This document shows positions 26,685 through 35,392 of a stretch of DNA of 64,000 bases, in pieces. A program made the translations under genes and the position numbers. Positions within the stretch are counted from its first letter, which is position 1; each line of letters opens with the position of its first letter. The notes beneath the pieces were generated by a model, which saw only the letters and a program-made list of their open reading frames with translations, was not told the DNA's origin and searched no databases. The DNA is taken from positions 1-64,000 of the forward strand of contig CALBGP010000031.1 of NCBI GenBank assembly GCA_937892845.1, written 5' to 3'. The stretch is from an uncultured Eggerthellaceae bacterium (GTDB lineage: Bacteria > Actinomycetota > Coriobacteriia > Coriobacteriales > Eggerthellaceae).

Positions 26685-27047
26685 GGGACGGGCGGATTGA
26701 CGCACGACGCAAGAGCGCACGGCCCGCATCCTGTGCCCGGCGCCTGCCTTCGCCACAGCTCCGTACACCATGATGATTCCGCTGTACGGGCGACGGAATA
26801 AACTTCCGCAGGTTTTCGGTCGCCCTTTCGCACCAAAACCGAAGTCTTTCGGGTCCGATGCACCCGAATTTGCCGAATCGGATGCGCCATGTCCCCCGAA
26901 CGCAGCAAACCCCTTGGACGCAGAGCCTGCGACCAGGGGTTTGTCCTTCGTTCTCACCCATCAAGCCCGAGCATACATAACCGCAACCCGAAACACTTGG
27001 AATTCGGTGTAATTTCAAGCCCGAAGCACTGGTAGGAAAACCAGCGG

Positions 27048-28475
27048 CTACTTGCTCTCAAGCACGGGAATTTCGTCCATCACCTTCTCATCCAAGTTGC
27101 CTTCGTAGACATAGTGCCTGGTCTCACGCGCAATCAATCCGGACAGCATCAAAACCATAATGATGTTGGGCAAGGCCATGAGCGCGTTGGTGATGTCGGA
27201 CACGGTCCACACGATGTCTGCAACGCCGATGGCACCCAGGAATGCGGCGATGACGTAGAGCACCTGATACGGGCGGATGGCATGCTTGCCGAACAGGTAC
27301 GTCGCACAGCGGCTTCCGTAGTAGCTCCATCCCAAAATGGTGGAGTACGCGAACAGAATCATTCCGATGACCAGGATAGGCGTGCCCACATAGGGAATGG
27401 TGGCGAAAGCTGCGCTGGTCAGAGCCGCGCCGTCTGCAATCAGGCCGCCCATAACGCCTTCCACCAGCCCGGGATTGGCCAGCATGGTGGAAACCAAAAC
27501 GATGCCGGTCAGCGCGCAGATGACCACGGTATCCCAAAACGTTCCGGTCATGGACACCAGAGCCTGGCGCGCCGGATTGCGCGTAGCCGCCGCAGAGGCC
27601 ACGATGGGAGCAGAGCCAAGGCCGGACTCGTTGGAGAACAGGCCGCGTGCGCAACCGAACTGGATGGCAGCCATGATGCCGCTGCCCAGCAGGCCGCCAA
27701 ACGCTGCCTGAGGATTGAACGCCGACTCCACGATCAGGCAGATTGCCGGCCAAACGAACTCGATGTTCATGCCGAGGATCACGATGCAACCCCACGCGTA
27801 CGCAATGGCCATGAACGGAACCAGCTTCTCGCAGACGCGGGAGATAACCTTCACACCGCCGAAAATGACGATGGACACCATGATGACGATGGCGAGCCCG
27901 ATGGCCCATGTGGGGATGCCCGGGAAGTTGGAGGTGATGATGCCGGTCATGGAGCTCGACTGAACCGCCGACCCGATTCCGAACGACGCCACACCCGCCA
28001 GCACGGCAAACGCGATGGCGCCCAACTTCGCCCACCAGGGGATGGTGCCGTCAGGTTTCTTGAACGCACGCTCCCAGGCGAACATCGCTCCGCCCAGCAT
28101 GTTTCCCGCATGGTCCTTGACGCGGAATTTGACGGCCGCATAGACCTCAGAGTACTTCGTCGCAATGCCGAAAACGCCGGTCAGCCACATCCACAGAACC
28201 GCGCCAGGTCCGCCGGCCATGATAGCCGTCGCAACGCCGACGATGTTGCCCGTGCCGATTGTGGCGGAAAGCGCGGTGGTCAACGCGCCGAACTGGCTGA
28301 TATCGCCTTCGGCATCGGGGTCGCGCGTAACGGAGAGCTTGATGGCCTGCGGCAATTTACGTTGGATGAAACGCGTCCGGATGGTCAGGAAGATATGGGA
28401 TCCAAGAAGCAGGGCAATCATGGGCGGGCCCCAGATTGCGGCATCCACAGCGTTGATCATGCCGACAATGTCCAT
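27048..28475 (-). CDS. AGCS family amino acid:sodium symporter (copy 1)
   Basis: A 475-residue alanine/glycine carrier that imports a small amino acid with Na+ or H+. It has about eleven spans. Family signatures are ATIGTGNIVGVATAI (Na+/substrate loop), GVFGIATKYSEVYAAVKFR and GLFSNESGLGSAPIVA. The C-terminal tail ends in a conserved hydrophilic stretch shared with copy 2 (RHYVYEGNLDE). ATG 28475 with GAGGAGG 8 nt upstream is chosen; the 73 residues before it are low-complexity read-through. It is closely related to the gene at 29784-31214, pointing to an old tandem duplication. Confidence 0.92.
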   Translation of the reverse strand: MDIVGMINAVDAAIWGPPMIALLLGSHIFLTIRTRFIQRKLPQAIKLSVTRDPDAEGDISQFGALTTALSATIGTGNIVGVATAIMAGGPGAVLWMWLTGVFGIATKYSEVYAAVKFRVKDHAGNMLGGAMFAWERAFKKPDGTIPWWAKLGAIAFAVLAGVASFGIGSAVQSSSMTGIITSNFPGIPTWAIGLAIVIMVSIVIFGGVKVISRVCEKLVPFMAIAYAWGCIVILGMNIEFVWPAICLIVESAFNPQAAFGGLLGSGIMAAIQFGCARGLFSNESGLGSAPIVASAAATRNPARQALVSMTGTFWDTVVICALTGIVLVSTMLANPGLVEGVMGGLIADGAALTSAAFATIPYVGTPILVIGMILFAYSTILGWSYYGSRCATYLFGKHAIRPYQVLYVIAAFLGAIGVADIVWTVSDITNALMALPNIIMVLMLSGLIARETRHYVYEGNLDEKVMDEIPVLESK

Positions 28476-28662
28476 GGCGGCAACCTCCTCGGGCGATGTC
28501 GCGCGCTTTGCGCAGGTTGACAGGGAGAAGTGCTGAAGCGATGTCCGCATTATAGAAGCGACCGCACGCACGCCTCCCCGCGCAAGCGCTTTAGCATGCG
28601 AAAGTGCTTCGCAAGGCGGCGAAAGGCGAGCGAGAGATGCTGCCAAGGCGTGATAGGCAGAC

Positions 28663-28688
28663 GAAGAGGGGGCCTGAGCCCCCTCTTC
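28663..28688. terminator. Strong hairpin after the trigger-factor-like gene
   Basis: GAAGAGGGGGC / GCCCCCTCTTC, perfect 11-bp arms with a CTGA loop, 55 nt downstream of the stop of the minus-strand gene. There is no clear U-run, so it may stabilise the transcript or act as an imperfect terminator before copy 1 of the symporter. Confidence 0.6.
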
Positions 28689-28742
28689 ATCCATGGAGTT
28701 TCAATTTCAAACCAGGTTGGCAAAATGCCTTGGACGCAAAAC

Positions 28743-29780
28743 CTAGATGACCTTCACGACGGCATGGTCGAGAGCCCACTGGGTCGCAGCCATGCGCTCG
28801 GCGTTTTCGCGCACCATGAACACGCGGCTCTCGTCTTCGAATTGCTTGAGCAGCGCAGCGGGATCGGCGTCGGGCTGAAGGAGGGACACGGCCTCAAGCA
28901 AAGCATCCTCGGTCAGTTCCAGGCCCACATGTCTGAACAGCGCATCAAGCGCGAACGAATCGCGCAGCGCCTGCTCGGACTGCACGCGCACCGATACGTT
29001 GAACTGCTCGGGGGTCATGTCCTGAGATGCAAGATGCTGCTCGAACGATACGCCCTGGGCTTCGATCTGCATCTGCATCATGCCCGCCATCTCTTCGGCG
29101 AAGTCATCGATGATGCCCGCCGGCACCTCGCCTATCAGGCGCTTGCCGTATTCGCCGACAACAGCCATGCTGCGATTCTGTTCGAACGCATCGGCCTGGT
29201 ACTGTTCGCCCGCCTGGCGCATGGCCTCACGCAGCGCAGCCACGTCCTCGATGCCCTGGGCGCCGAAGGCTTCCTTCACCCAGGCGTCGGTCACCTCGGG
29301 AACGGACCCCGCCCCACCGCCCATGGAGGCGAACTGCTCAGCCAGCATGGAAATCTGCGTTTCGACATCCTCGTCGGTGACAGGACGGATGCCGGGAATC
29401 TCAACTTCAACCGGATCATAGCTGGAGAGCTCGAAGACCGGCTTCTCGAAGAACGTCATGGTGAAAGCGAAAGGAGCACCGGCTACAGGCGCACCGATGG
29501 CCACCGGATCGGGAGCTGCAACCGGGAAACGGCCCGCCTTCGTGATGGCGAACGGAACCAGATATCCCATGACGGCCGTCTTCACCATGTCGGTGGCGCG
29601 ATCGCCCACGATTGCGCGAAGGTATTCTACAGGATCGGCGCCCTTCTGAACGGGCGCCCCCATCTGCGAGAGGAACGACTCAACTCCAAGGTTGAGAGCG
29701 CGCTCCACCATGGGGGCCTCGGCTTCCACCAGCATTTCCAGGCGGCCGTCGCCGAGTTCTTTGACATCAACGTTAAGCAT
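28743..29780 (-). CDS. Trigger-factor-like protein lacking the PPIase domain
   Basis: A 345-residue protein with the trigger factor N-domain (1-105) joined through FELSSYDPVEVEIPGIRPVTDED, the family linker, straight to the helical C-domain (about 165-330: VVGEYGKRLIGEVPAGIIDDFAEEM). The FKBP-type prolyl isomerase domain of about 85 residues that normally sits between them is missing. The ribosome-docking signature GFRKGKAP is also absent; the equivalent loop reads QMGAPVQKGADP. It is therefore unlikely to be the genome's housekeeping trigger factor. It starts 3 nt after the symporter copy 2 stop, so the two genes are translationally linked and the protein may help assemble the symporter (inference). 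Confidence 0.78.
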   Translation of the reverse strand: MLNVDVKELGDGRLEMLVEAEAPMVERALNLGVESFLSQMGAPVQKGADPVEYLRAIVGDRATDMVKTAVMGYLVPFAITKAGRFPVAAPDPVAIGAPVAGAPFAFTMTFFEKPVFELSSYDPVEVEIPGIRPVTDEDVETQISMLAEQFASMGGGAGSVPEVTDAWVKEAFGAQGIEDVAALREAMRQAGEQYQADAFEQNRSMAVVGEYGKRLIGEVPAGIIDDFAEEMAGMMQMQIEAQGVSFEQHLASQDMTPEQFNVSVRVQSEQALRDSFALDALFRHVGLELTEDALLEAVSLLQPDADPAALLKQFEDESRVFMVRENAERMAATQWALDHAVVKVI

Positions 29781-29783
29781 TGT

Positions 29784-31214
29784 TTACTTCCCTTCGATCA
29801 TGGGGATTTCTTCCTGATATTCCTCATCGAGGTTGCCCTCGTAGACATAATGCCTGGTCTCGCGCGCAATCATGCCGGAAAGCAACAGCACCATGATGAT
29901 GTTGGGCACCGCCATGAGCGCGTTACCGATATCGGAGATGGTCCAAACCACGTCGCCGATGCCGATGGCGCCCAAGAAGCCGACGACCACATAGAGCACC
30001 TGGTACGGGATGCGCGCATGCTTGCCGAACAGGTAGACGGCGCAGCGGTTGCCGTAGTAGCTCCAACCGAGGATGGTGGAGTAGGCGAAGCTGATCATGC
30101 CCAGGATCAGAACGGGCGTGCCCAGATACGGGATGGTGGCGAAGGCGGCGCTTGCCAGCTCGGCACCTTTGTAGAACGTGGGATTGGCCAGAATGTCCTG
30201 CCCGATCTCAGGATGCGCGATCATGGTGGACACAAGCACGATGCCGGTGATGGCGCAGATGACCACGGTGGACCAGAAAGTGCCGGTCATGGCAACAAGC
30301 GCCTGACGGGCGGGATTCTTGGTCGCAGCGGCGGCCGCCACGATGGGGGCGGAACCAAGGCCGGACTCATTGGAGAACAGACCGCGGGCGCAGCCGAACT
30401 GCAGAGCCACCATAAGGCCGCTGCCCACAGCACCGCCGAACGCCGCCTTCGCCGTGAAGGCGCACTCCAGGATCAGGCCGATTGCAGGGATGATGTGCTG
30501 CCAGTTGAACACCAGGATGACCAGGCAGCCCACTGCGTAGGCGATGGCCATGACGGGCACAAGCTTCTCGCACACATGGGAGACCGCCTTCACGCCGCCG
30601 AAGATGACCGCAGACACCAGCACGGCGATGACCAGGCCCACCACCCATTCGGGAAGGCCGGGCAGGCTGGAGCAGATGATGCCGGTCATGGCTGCGGACT
30701 GCACCGCAGATCCGGTGCCGATGGTCGCGACGATGGCGAACAGGGCGAACGAAACCGCGCCCAACTTCGCCCACCAGGGAATCGTGCCGTTCTTGCGCTT
30801 GAAGGCGCGCTCCCATGCGTACATGGCGCCGCCCAGCATTTCGCCTTTGTGGTCCTTGACGCGGTATTTTACGGCCGCGAACACTTCGGCATACTTGGTG
30901 GCAATGCCGAAGACGCCGGTGACCCACATCCAGAACACCGCGCCCGGGCCGCCTGCCAGAATGGCCGTGGCCACGCCAACGATGGAGCCGGTTCCGATGG
31001 TTCCAGCAAGCGCCGTGACGAGCGCGCCGAACTGGCTGACATCGCCTTCCGCGCCCTCATCTTTGGTGACGGACATCTTGATGGCAAGCGGAAGCTTGCG
31101 CTGAATGAAACCGGTTCGGATGGTCAGGTAGATATGCGAGCCCAAAAGCAGCGCAATCATGAGCGGACCCCAAACGAAGGCGTCCACCTGGTTGAGTATC
31201 TCTATAATATCCAT
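29784..31214 (-). CDS. AGCS family amino acid:sodium symporter (copy 2)
   Basis: A 476-residue paralogue of the gene at 27048-28475, with the same signatures (TIGTGSIVGVATAI, KYAEVFAAVKYRVKDHKGE, NESGLGSAPIVAAAAATKNPARQAL). It starts at ATG 31214 with AGGAG 6 nt upstream and is the first gene of a two-gene unit with the trigger-factor-like protein, 3 nt away. The two carriers differ mainly in loop residues and in a short insert near residue 375 (IGQDILANPTFYKG), so their substrate range may differ. Confidence 0.92.
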   Translation of the reverse strand: MDIIEILNQVDAFVWGPLMIALLLGSHIYLTIRTGFIQRKLPLAIKMSVTKDEGAEGDVSQFGALVTALAGTIGTGSIVGVATAILAGGPGAVFWMWVTGVFGIATKYAEVFAAVKYRVKDHKGEMLGGAMYAWERAFKRKNGTIPWWAKLGAVSFALFAIVATIGTGSAVQSAAMTGIICSSLPGLPEWVVGLVIAVLVSAVIFGGVKAVSHVCEKLVPVMAIAYAVGCLVILVFNWQHIIPAIGLILECAFTAKAAFGGAVGSGLMVALQFGCARGLFSNESGLGSAPIVAAAAATKNPARQALVAMTGTFWSTVVICAITGIVLVSTMIAHPEIGQDILANPTFYKGAELASAAFATIPYLGTPVLILGMISFAYSTILGWSYYGNRCAVYLFGKHARIPYQVLYVVVGFLGAIGIGDVVWTISDIGNALMAVPNIIMVLLLSGMIARETRHYVYEGNLDEEYQEEIPMIEGK

Positions 31215-31271
31215 GGCACTCCTATCCAATGGGGTTGCATTGTACCGTAAAGTCAAACTCGAGGAGGCCGC

Positions 31272-31631
31272 ATGGCAGTTCTGTTCCTTGAATACCCCAA
31301 ATGCTCCACCTGCAGAAAAGCGAAGAACTGGCTCGATGAGCATGGTGTCGAGTACATCGACCGCCATATAGTGGAGGACAACCCCACCGCCGATGAGCTG
31401 GGGCAATGGCTGCATGCAAGCGGGCTGCCCCTGCGCCGCTTCTTCAACACGAGCGGCATGCTCTACCGCGAGCTGGGCGTGAAGGAGAAGCTGGATGCCG
31501 GCATGGACGAAGCCGAGGCCCTGGCGCTTCTGGCCACCGACGGCATGCTGGTGAAGCGCCCGCTCCTGGTGACCGACGACGTCGTCATCCCGGGCTTCAA
31601 GGAAGACACCTGGGCGAAAGCGCTGCTGTAG
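31272..31631 (+). CDS. ArsC/Spx family thioredoxin-fold protein
   Basis: A 119-residue protein with the ArsC/Spx/YffB fold. The redox motif is CSTC at residues 11-14 (EYPKCSTCRKAKNWLD), and the family loop DGMLVKRPLLVTDDVVIPGF (about 88) carries the conserved Arg-Pro. The C-x-x-C and small size fit the Spx/MgsR-like or reductase branch rather than plasmid arsenate reductase, and there are no ars genes nearby. ATG 31272 has GAGGAGG 5 nt upstream. Divergent from the AGCS/trigger-factor operon. Confidence 0.85.
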   Translation: MAVLFLEYPKCSTCRKAKNWLDEHGVEYIDRHIVEDNPTADELGQWLHASGLPLRRFFNTSGMLYRELGVKEKLDAGMDEAEALALLATDGMLVKRPLLVTDDVVIPGFKEDTWAKALL

Positions 31632-31761
31632 GGCGACTCCCGGCGCGCGGGCGCGACGCGGGTGCGCGGACCGGTATGCGGGGCCGCTCCGGCAGCGGGG
31701 CCGCGCCGGAGCCGTGCTCCGCGGGGGGGCGCACCCCCAGCTCGCGAGGCTTTACGACGGG

Positions 31762-31790
31762 TTGCGCACGTCCGCGCGCAGACCTATAAT
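31762..31790 (+). promoter_or_regulatory. Promoter of the ECF riboflavin transporter operon
   Basis: -35 TTGCGC (31762-31767) and a perfect -10 TATAAT (31785-31790) with 17-bp spacing, directly upstream of the FMN riboswitch, which would begin within about 15 nt of the start point. The 130 bp before it (from 31632) is very GC-rich with short hairpins (GGGGG/CCCCC near 31725) and no gene. Confidence 0.75.
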
Positions 31791-31803
31791 CCCCACCATA
31801 CTG

Positions 31804-31987
31804 TTTCAGGGCGAGGTGGAATTCCTCACTGGCGGTAAATCGGCGCGGCCGTTTCGACGGCGCCGCGGACGCACGGCAAACGGCCGGCGCAACCCGATGA
31901 GTCCGCGACCCTGCATGCGTTGGTTCGCATCGCAGGCTGACCTGGTGAAACTCCAGGACCAACGGTTATAGTCCGGATGGAAGAGGC
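31804..31987 (+). ncRNA. FMN riboswitch (RFN element)
   Basis: The leader carries the conserved FMN aptamer segments in order: CAGGGCGAGGTGGAATTCC near 31807, CACTGGCGGTAAAT near 31827, CGATGAGTCCGCGACC near 31897, CTGACCTGGTGAAACTCCAG near 31937 and the closing GGACCAACGGTTATAGTCCG with GATGGAAGAG at 31977-31986. A variable P3/P4-side stem (GCGGCCGTTT...) is GC-rich. The ribosome site AGGTGA follows immediately (31988-31993), and there is no separate U-run terminator before the gene, so FMN probably shuts off translation by hiding the ribosome site. Confidence 0.93.
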
Positions 31988-31998
31988 AGGTGATCTGA

Positions 31999-32586
31999 AT
32001 GTCTGAGCAGTCTAAATCCGTTAATTTCCAGAACACGAACACGTGGGAGACCAAGCAGCTTGTCACCATGGCGCTGATGTGCGCCATGTCCGCATTGCTG
32101 CAATTCGTACAGATCCCCATCATCCCGGCCATGCCGTTTCTGTGCTACGACGCCTCGCTCATGCCCGCCATGGTATGCGGCTTCGCCTTCGGCCCGGCAT
32201 CGGGCATTGTCGTCGGAGCCATCGCATCGGTCATCCATGGCCTCATCCTTGGCGAATGGGTGGGCACGCTCATGAACGTCTGCGCCACTCTGTTCTTCGT
32301 CTGGCCCGCCGCCATGATCTATCGCCGCAAGCACACGTTCAAGGGCGCAATCCTCGGCCTGATCGTCGGATCGCTTTGCGCCACTGCGGGCGGCCTGCTC
32401 ACCAACCTGACCATCGGCGTATGGTTCTGGTACGGCAGCGTCGAGGCCATCATGCCCATGCTGCTTCCCTTCGTTCTGCCTTTCAACATCATCAAAACCA
32501 TCCTGAACTCCGTCTTGACCCTGATTGTCTACAAAGCGGTATCGAACCTGATCACGCCGAAGAAGAACCAGGTCAAAGGCCGTTAA
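31999..32586 (+). CDS. ECF transporter S component, riboflavin-type (RibU-like)
   Basis: The substrate-binding membrane subunit (195 aa, about six spans) of an energy-coupling-factor importer. ALMCAMSALLQFVQIPIIPAMPFLCYDASLMPAMVCGFAFGP is the typical RibU N-terminal region, and the preceding FMN riboswitch supports riboflavin (or FMN) as the substrate. Its S-component helix 1 holds the AxxxA-type contact surface for EcfT. ATG 31999 lies 6 nt after AGGTGA. Both ATPases and EcfT follow, so this is a dedicated (group I-like) transporter cluster. Confidence 0.9.
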   Translation: MSEQSKSVNFQNTNTWETKQLVTMALMCAMSALLQFVQIPIIPAMPFLCYDASLMPAMVCGFAFGPASGIVVGAIASVIHGLILGEWVGTLMNVCATLFFVWPAAMIYRRKHTFKGAILGLIVGSLCATAGGLLTNLTIGVWFWYGSVEAIMPMLLPFVLPFNIIKTILNSVLTLIVYKAVSNLITPKKNQVKGR

Positions 32587-32607
32587 CGCAAGCAAGAGGC
32601 ACAACCT

Positions 32608-34557
32608 ATGAGCAACACCGCACTTCAGACCGAGGACGCCATCATCGAATGCGACGGCGTCCGCTTCACCTACGACGGCGCGCGCCAGGCGCTCGACGGC
32701 ATCACCGAAAGCATCCGCCCGGGCGAATTCGTCTGCATCTTGGGCGGCAACGGAAGCGGCAAAAGCACGCTGGCCAAACACATGAACGCGCTGCTGCTGC
32801 CGGACGAAGGAACCGTGCGCGTCAACGGCAACGAAACGTCGGACCCGCAGGCAACCTACCTGATCCGCTCAACGGCGGGAATGGTATTCCAGAATCCGGA
32901 CGACCAGCTGGTCGCCTCGCTTGTCGAAGACGACGTGGCGTTCGGCCCGGAGAATCTTGGCGTTCCCACCGAAGAGATCGTACGACGCGTAGGCGAAGCC
33001 TTGCGCGAAGTGGGCCTGGTGGGATTCGACAAACACGAAACCCACGCCCTATCCGGCGGCCAGAAACAGCGCGTGGCCATTGCCGGAGTGCTGGCCATGG
33101 AGCCGAAGATCCTCGTCTTGGACGAAGCGTCGGCCATGCTCGATCCGCGCGGGCGCAAGGGCCTCATGCGTGTTTGCAAGCAGCTCAACGAACGCGGCAT
33201 GACCATTGTCATGATCACCCACTTCATGGAGGAGGCTGCCGAAGCCGACCGCGTCATCGTGCTTGACCGTGGGCGCGTTGCGCTGGCGGGATCGCCTGAC
33301 GAAGTGCTGGCGCGAACCGACGTCCTGAGCAAACTCAACCTGGAAGTGCCTTTCGCATGCGACCTCTCGCTTGCCCTGCGCAACCTGGGGACGGATGTGC
33401 CCGTGTGCGTTTCGCAAAACGAACTGGTCGATGCCGTATCCGCCCTGCCGCGCCGGACCGCCTGCACGCTGGACGAACGGCCCGAAGAAACCGCAAGCCC
33501 AAGCGACAGCGCAGACGCGGAGACGAAGAGCGCCGACACGAAAGAGAGCGGGGAAACAGCCGCAGACGCCTCCGGGACGGCGACCTCCAAACCCCGCGCC
33601 GTGATCAAGTTCGACCGCGTATCGTTCACCTACGATGCCGCCGAAAGCAAGCGACGCCGCAAACGCAAGGCCAAGCACCCGGAACAAAGCCAGCAGGAAC
33701 GTGCGGCCTGGGGCAACGCCCCCGATGCGACATGGGCCCTGCGCGATGTGGATTTCGAAATCCGCGCGGGCGAATTCTTCGGCATTGCGGGTCATACGGG
33801 ATCGGGCAAGAGCACGCTCATCCAGCACATGAACGGGATCCTGAAGCCGACATCCGGCCGCGTGCTGGTCGACGGCGCCGATGTGTCAGAAAAGTCGCAG
33901 GTCAGCGCCGTGCGCGCAAAGGTGGGCGTGGTGTTCCAGTATCCCGAGCACCAGCTCTTCGCCGAAACCGTCTACAACGACGTGGCTTTCGGCCCGCGCA
34001 ACCTGGGATTGGACGAAGATGAGGTTGACCAGCGCGTACGCGAATCTTTGAAGCGCGTCGGACTATCCTTCGAGGAGTTTGCCGAGAAAAGCCCCTTCGA
34101 GCTTTCCGGCGGACAACAGCGACGCGTGGCCTTCGCCGGCGTGCTGGCCATGCGTCCCGAAGTGCTGGTGCTCGATGAGCCCGTAGCGGGTCTTGACCCC
34201 CAGGCGCGCCGGGAGTTTCTGGCCATGGTCTCCGATTTGCACGATCAGGGCCTGACCGTGGTCATGGTGTCCCATAACATGGACGACCTTGCCGCCTACT
34301 GTGACTACATAGCCGTGCTCAAGGAGGGCGAACTGTTCGCCGTGGGAGAGCCCGAGCGCGTCTTCATGCACGCTGCCGAACTCAAGGCGATCGGACTGGG
34401 CGTGCCTTCCGCCCAGCAGGCCGCCAATGCGCTGCGCGACGCGGGCCTGCCGCTTGACAGCGGAATCCTCTACACCACCGAGACGCTCAGCCGCGCCATC
34501 GCCCGCCTCACCGGCTCCGGCAACGGCACAACCCCTGAGTCGCAGGAGGCGCTGTAA
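32608..34557 (+). CDS. Fused EcfA1-EcfA2 ATPase of the ECF transporter
   Basis: One 649-residue chain carrying both ABC ATPase subunits. Domain 1 (about 10-255): Walker A GGNGSGKST, signature LSGGQKQRVAIAG, Walker B ILVLDEASAMLDPRG. Domain 2 (about 330-600): GHTGSGKST, LSGGQQRRVAFAG, VLVLDEPVAGLDPQ. An acidic, Thr/Ser-rich linker (about 285-330) and a Lys/Arg-rich stretch KRRRKRKAKHPEQ join them. Domain 1 has Ala-Ser in place of Pro after DE, while both keep the catalytic Glu. Start ATG 32608 with AAGAGG. Its stop overlaps the EcfT start by one base (TAATG). Confidence 0.92.
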   Translation: MSNTALQTEDAIIECDGVRFTYDGARQALDGITESIRPGEFVCILGGNGSGKSTLAKHMNALLLPDEGTVRVNGNETSDPQATYLIRSTAGMVFQNPDDQLVASLVEDDVAFGPENLGVPTEEIVRRVGEALREVGLVGFDKHETHALSGGQKQRVAIAGVLAMEPKILVLDEASAMLDPRGRKGLMRVCKQLNERGMTIVMITHFMEEAAEADRVIVLDRGRVALAGSPDEVLARTDVLSKLNLEVPFACDLSLALRNLGTDVPVCVSQNELVDAVSALPRRTACTLDERPEETASPSDSADAETKSADTKESGETAADASGTATSKPRAVIKFDRVSFTYDAAESKRRRKRKAKHPEQSQQERAAWGNAPDATWALRDVDFEIRAGEFFGIAGHTGSGKSTLIQHMNGILKPTSGRVLVDGADVSEKSQVSAVRAKVGVVFQYPEHQLFAETVYNDVAFGPRNLGLDEDEVDQRVRESLKRVGLSFEEFAEKSPFELSGGQQRRVAFAGVLAMRPEVLVLDEPVAGLDPQARREFLAMVSDLHDQGLTVVMVSHNMDDLAAYCDYIAVLKEGELFAVGEPERVFMHAAELKAIGLGVPSAQQAANALRDAGLPLDSGILYTTETLSRAIARLTGSGNGTTPESQEAL

Positions 34558-35357
34558 TGGGCAACGTCTTCTCATTCGGAAGCTATTACCCCGGCACGAG
34601 CATCATCCACAGACTCGACCCCCGAACGAAGCTCGTGCTGGGTTTCGTCTTCATCGCCGCCGTCCTGAGCGCCGGCAACTTCGCAGCGCTGGGCATCGTA
34701 GCCATCTTCGTCGTACTTGCCTACGCGCTCGCACGCATTCCGGCCTCCAAAGGGCTGCAATCCCTCGCACCGCTTCTGGCCATCGTGGTGCTGGCGTCCA
34801 TGCTCAACCTCTTCGTCACGCAGGGCGGACCTGTCGTATTCGAGTGGTGGTTCATCCGCATCAGCGAAGCAGGCGTCCATGCGTGCGCGTTCATCGCCGC
34901 GCGCCTGCTGCTCATGATGATGGGCATGAGCCTTATCACCCTGACCACCGTCACGCTTGATTTGACCGAAGCGGTGGAGCGGCTCCTCATGCCCCTTGCT
35001 CGCTTCGGCCTGCCCGCTCACGAACTGGGAATGATCATGGGCATAGCACTTCGCTTCATGCCCCAGTTCGCAAGCGAGCTATCCACCCTTTACCACGCCC
35101 AGATCAGCCGCGGCGCAACCCTGAGCAGCAGCCCCGTCAAGGGCATGCGCATGCTGTCGTCGCTTATGGTTCCCCTGTTCGCGAGCGTATTTCGCCATGC
35201 CGAAACCCTCTCTTCCGCCATGGATGCCCGCTGCTATCACGGCAGCGATGGCAGAACCAGACTGCACCCGCTCAAGCTGGAGGGCATTGACGCTGCAGCT
35301 GCCGGCGCCGTAGCCGCCCTATGCGCCGGGGTCGCCGCCGCAACAATCCTGCTGTGA
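34557..35357 (+). CDS. ecfT: ECF transporter transmembrane component EcfT
   Basis: The 266-residue membrane coupling subunit. It begins with the CbiQ/EcfT pattern (FGSYYPGTSIIHRLDPRTKLVL). Both coupling motifs of the A-R-G type are recognisable near 165-195 (HAQISRGATLSSSPVKG) and 225 (SSAMDARCYHG). About six hydrophobic segments; the last is at the C-terminus. It is coupled to the ATPase gene through TAATG. Confidence 0.9.
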   Translation: MGNVFSFGSYYPGTSIIHRLDPRTKLVLGFVFIAAVLSAGNFAALGIVAIFVVLAYALARIPASKGLQSLAPLLAIVVLASMLNLFVTQGGPVVFEWWFIRISEAGVHACAFIAARLLLMMMGMSLITLTTVTLDLTEAVERLLMPLARFGLPAHELGMIMGIALRFMPQFASELSTLYHAQISRGATLSSSPVKGMRMLSSLMVPLFASVFRHAETLSSAMDARCYHGSDGRTRLHPLKLEGIDAAAAGAVAALCAGVAAATILL

Positions 35358-35392
35358 TTTCATCATCCGCAAGACAAGCAAAGGAGCTGACC

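Larger units (their letters stand above)
26487..27047. other. 561-bp intergenic region with tandem repeat, no gene seen
   Basis: It holds the dehydrogenase promoter near 26559-26588, a GC-rich tandem duplication at 26625-26684 and a hairpin at 26907-26942 (AAACCCCT / AGGGGTTT core, one bulge, no U-run). Short open frames here (for example 26770-27012) have no ribosome site and no family features. No tRNA arms were found. Confidence 0.6.

Noticed and set aside
26770..27012. An 80-codon plus-strand frame in the intergenic region after the dehydrogenase
   Set aside because: No ribosome site, no family features and no coding-like composition.
28530..31250. A 906-codon plus-strand frame opposite the AGCS and trigger-factor-like genes
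   Set aside because: Shadow frame rich in His, Asp and Gly from antisense codons; the opposite genes have clear families and ribosome sites.
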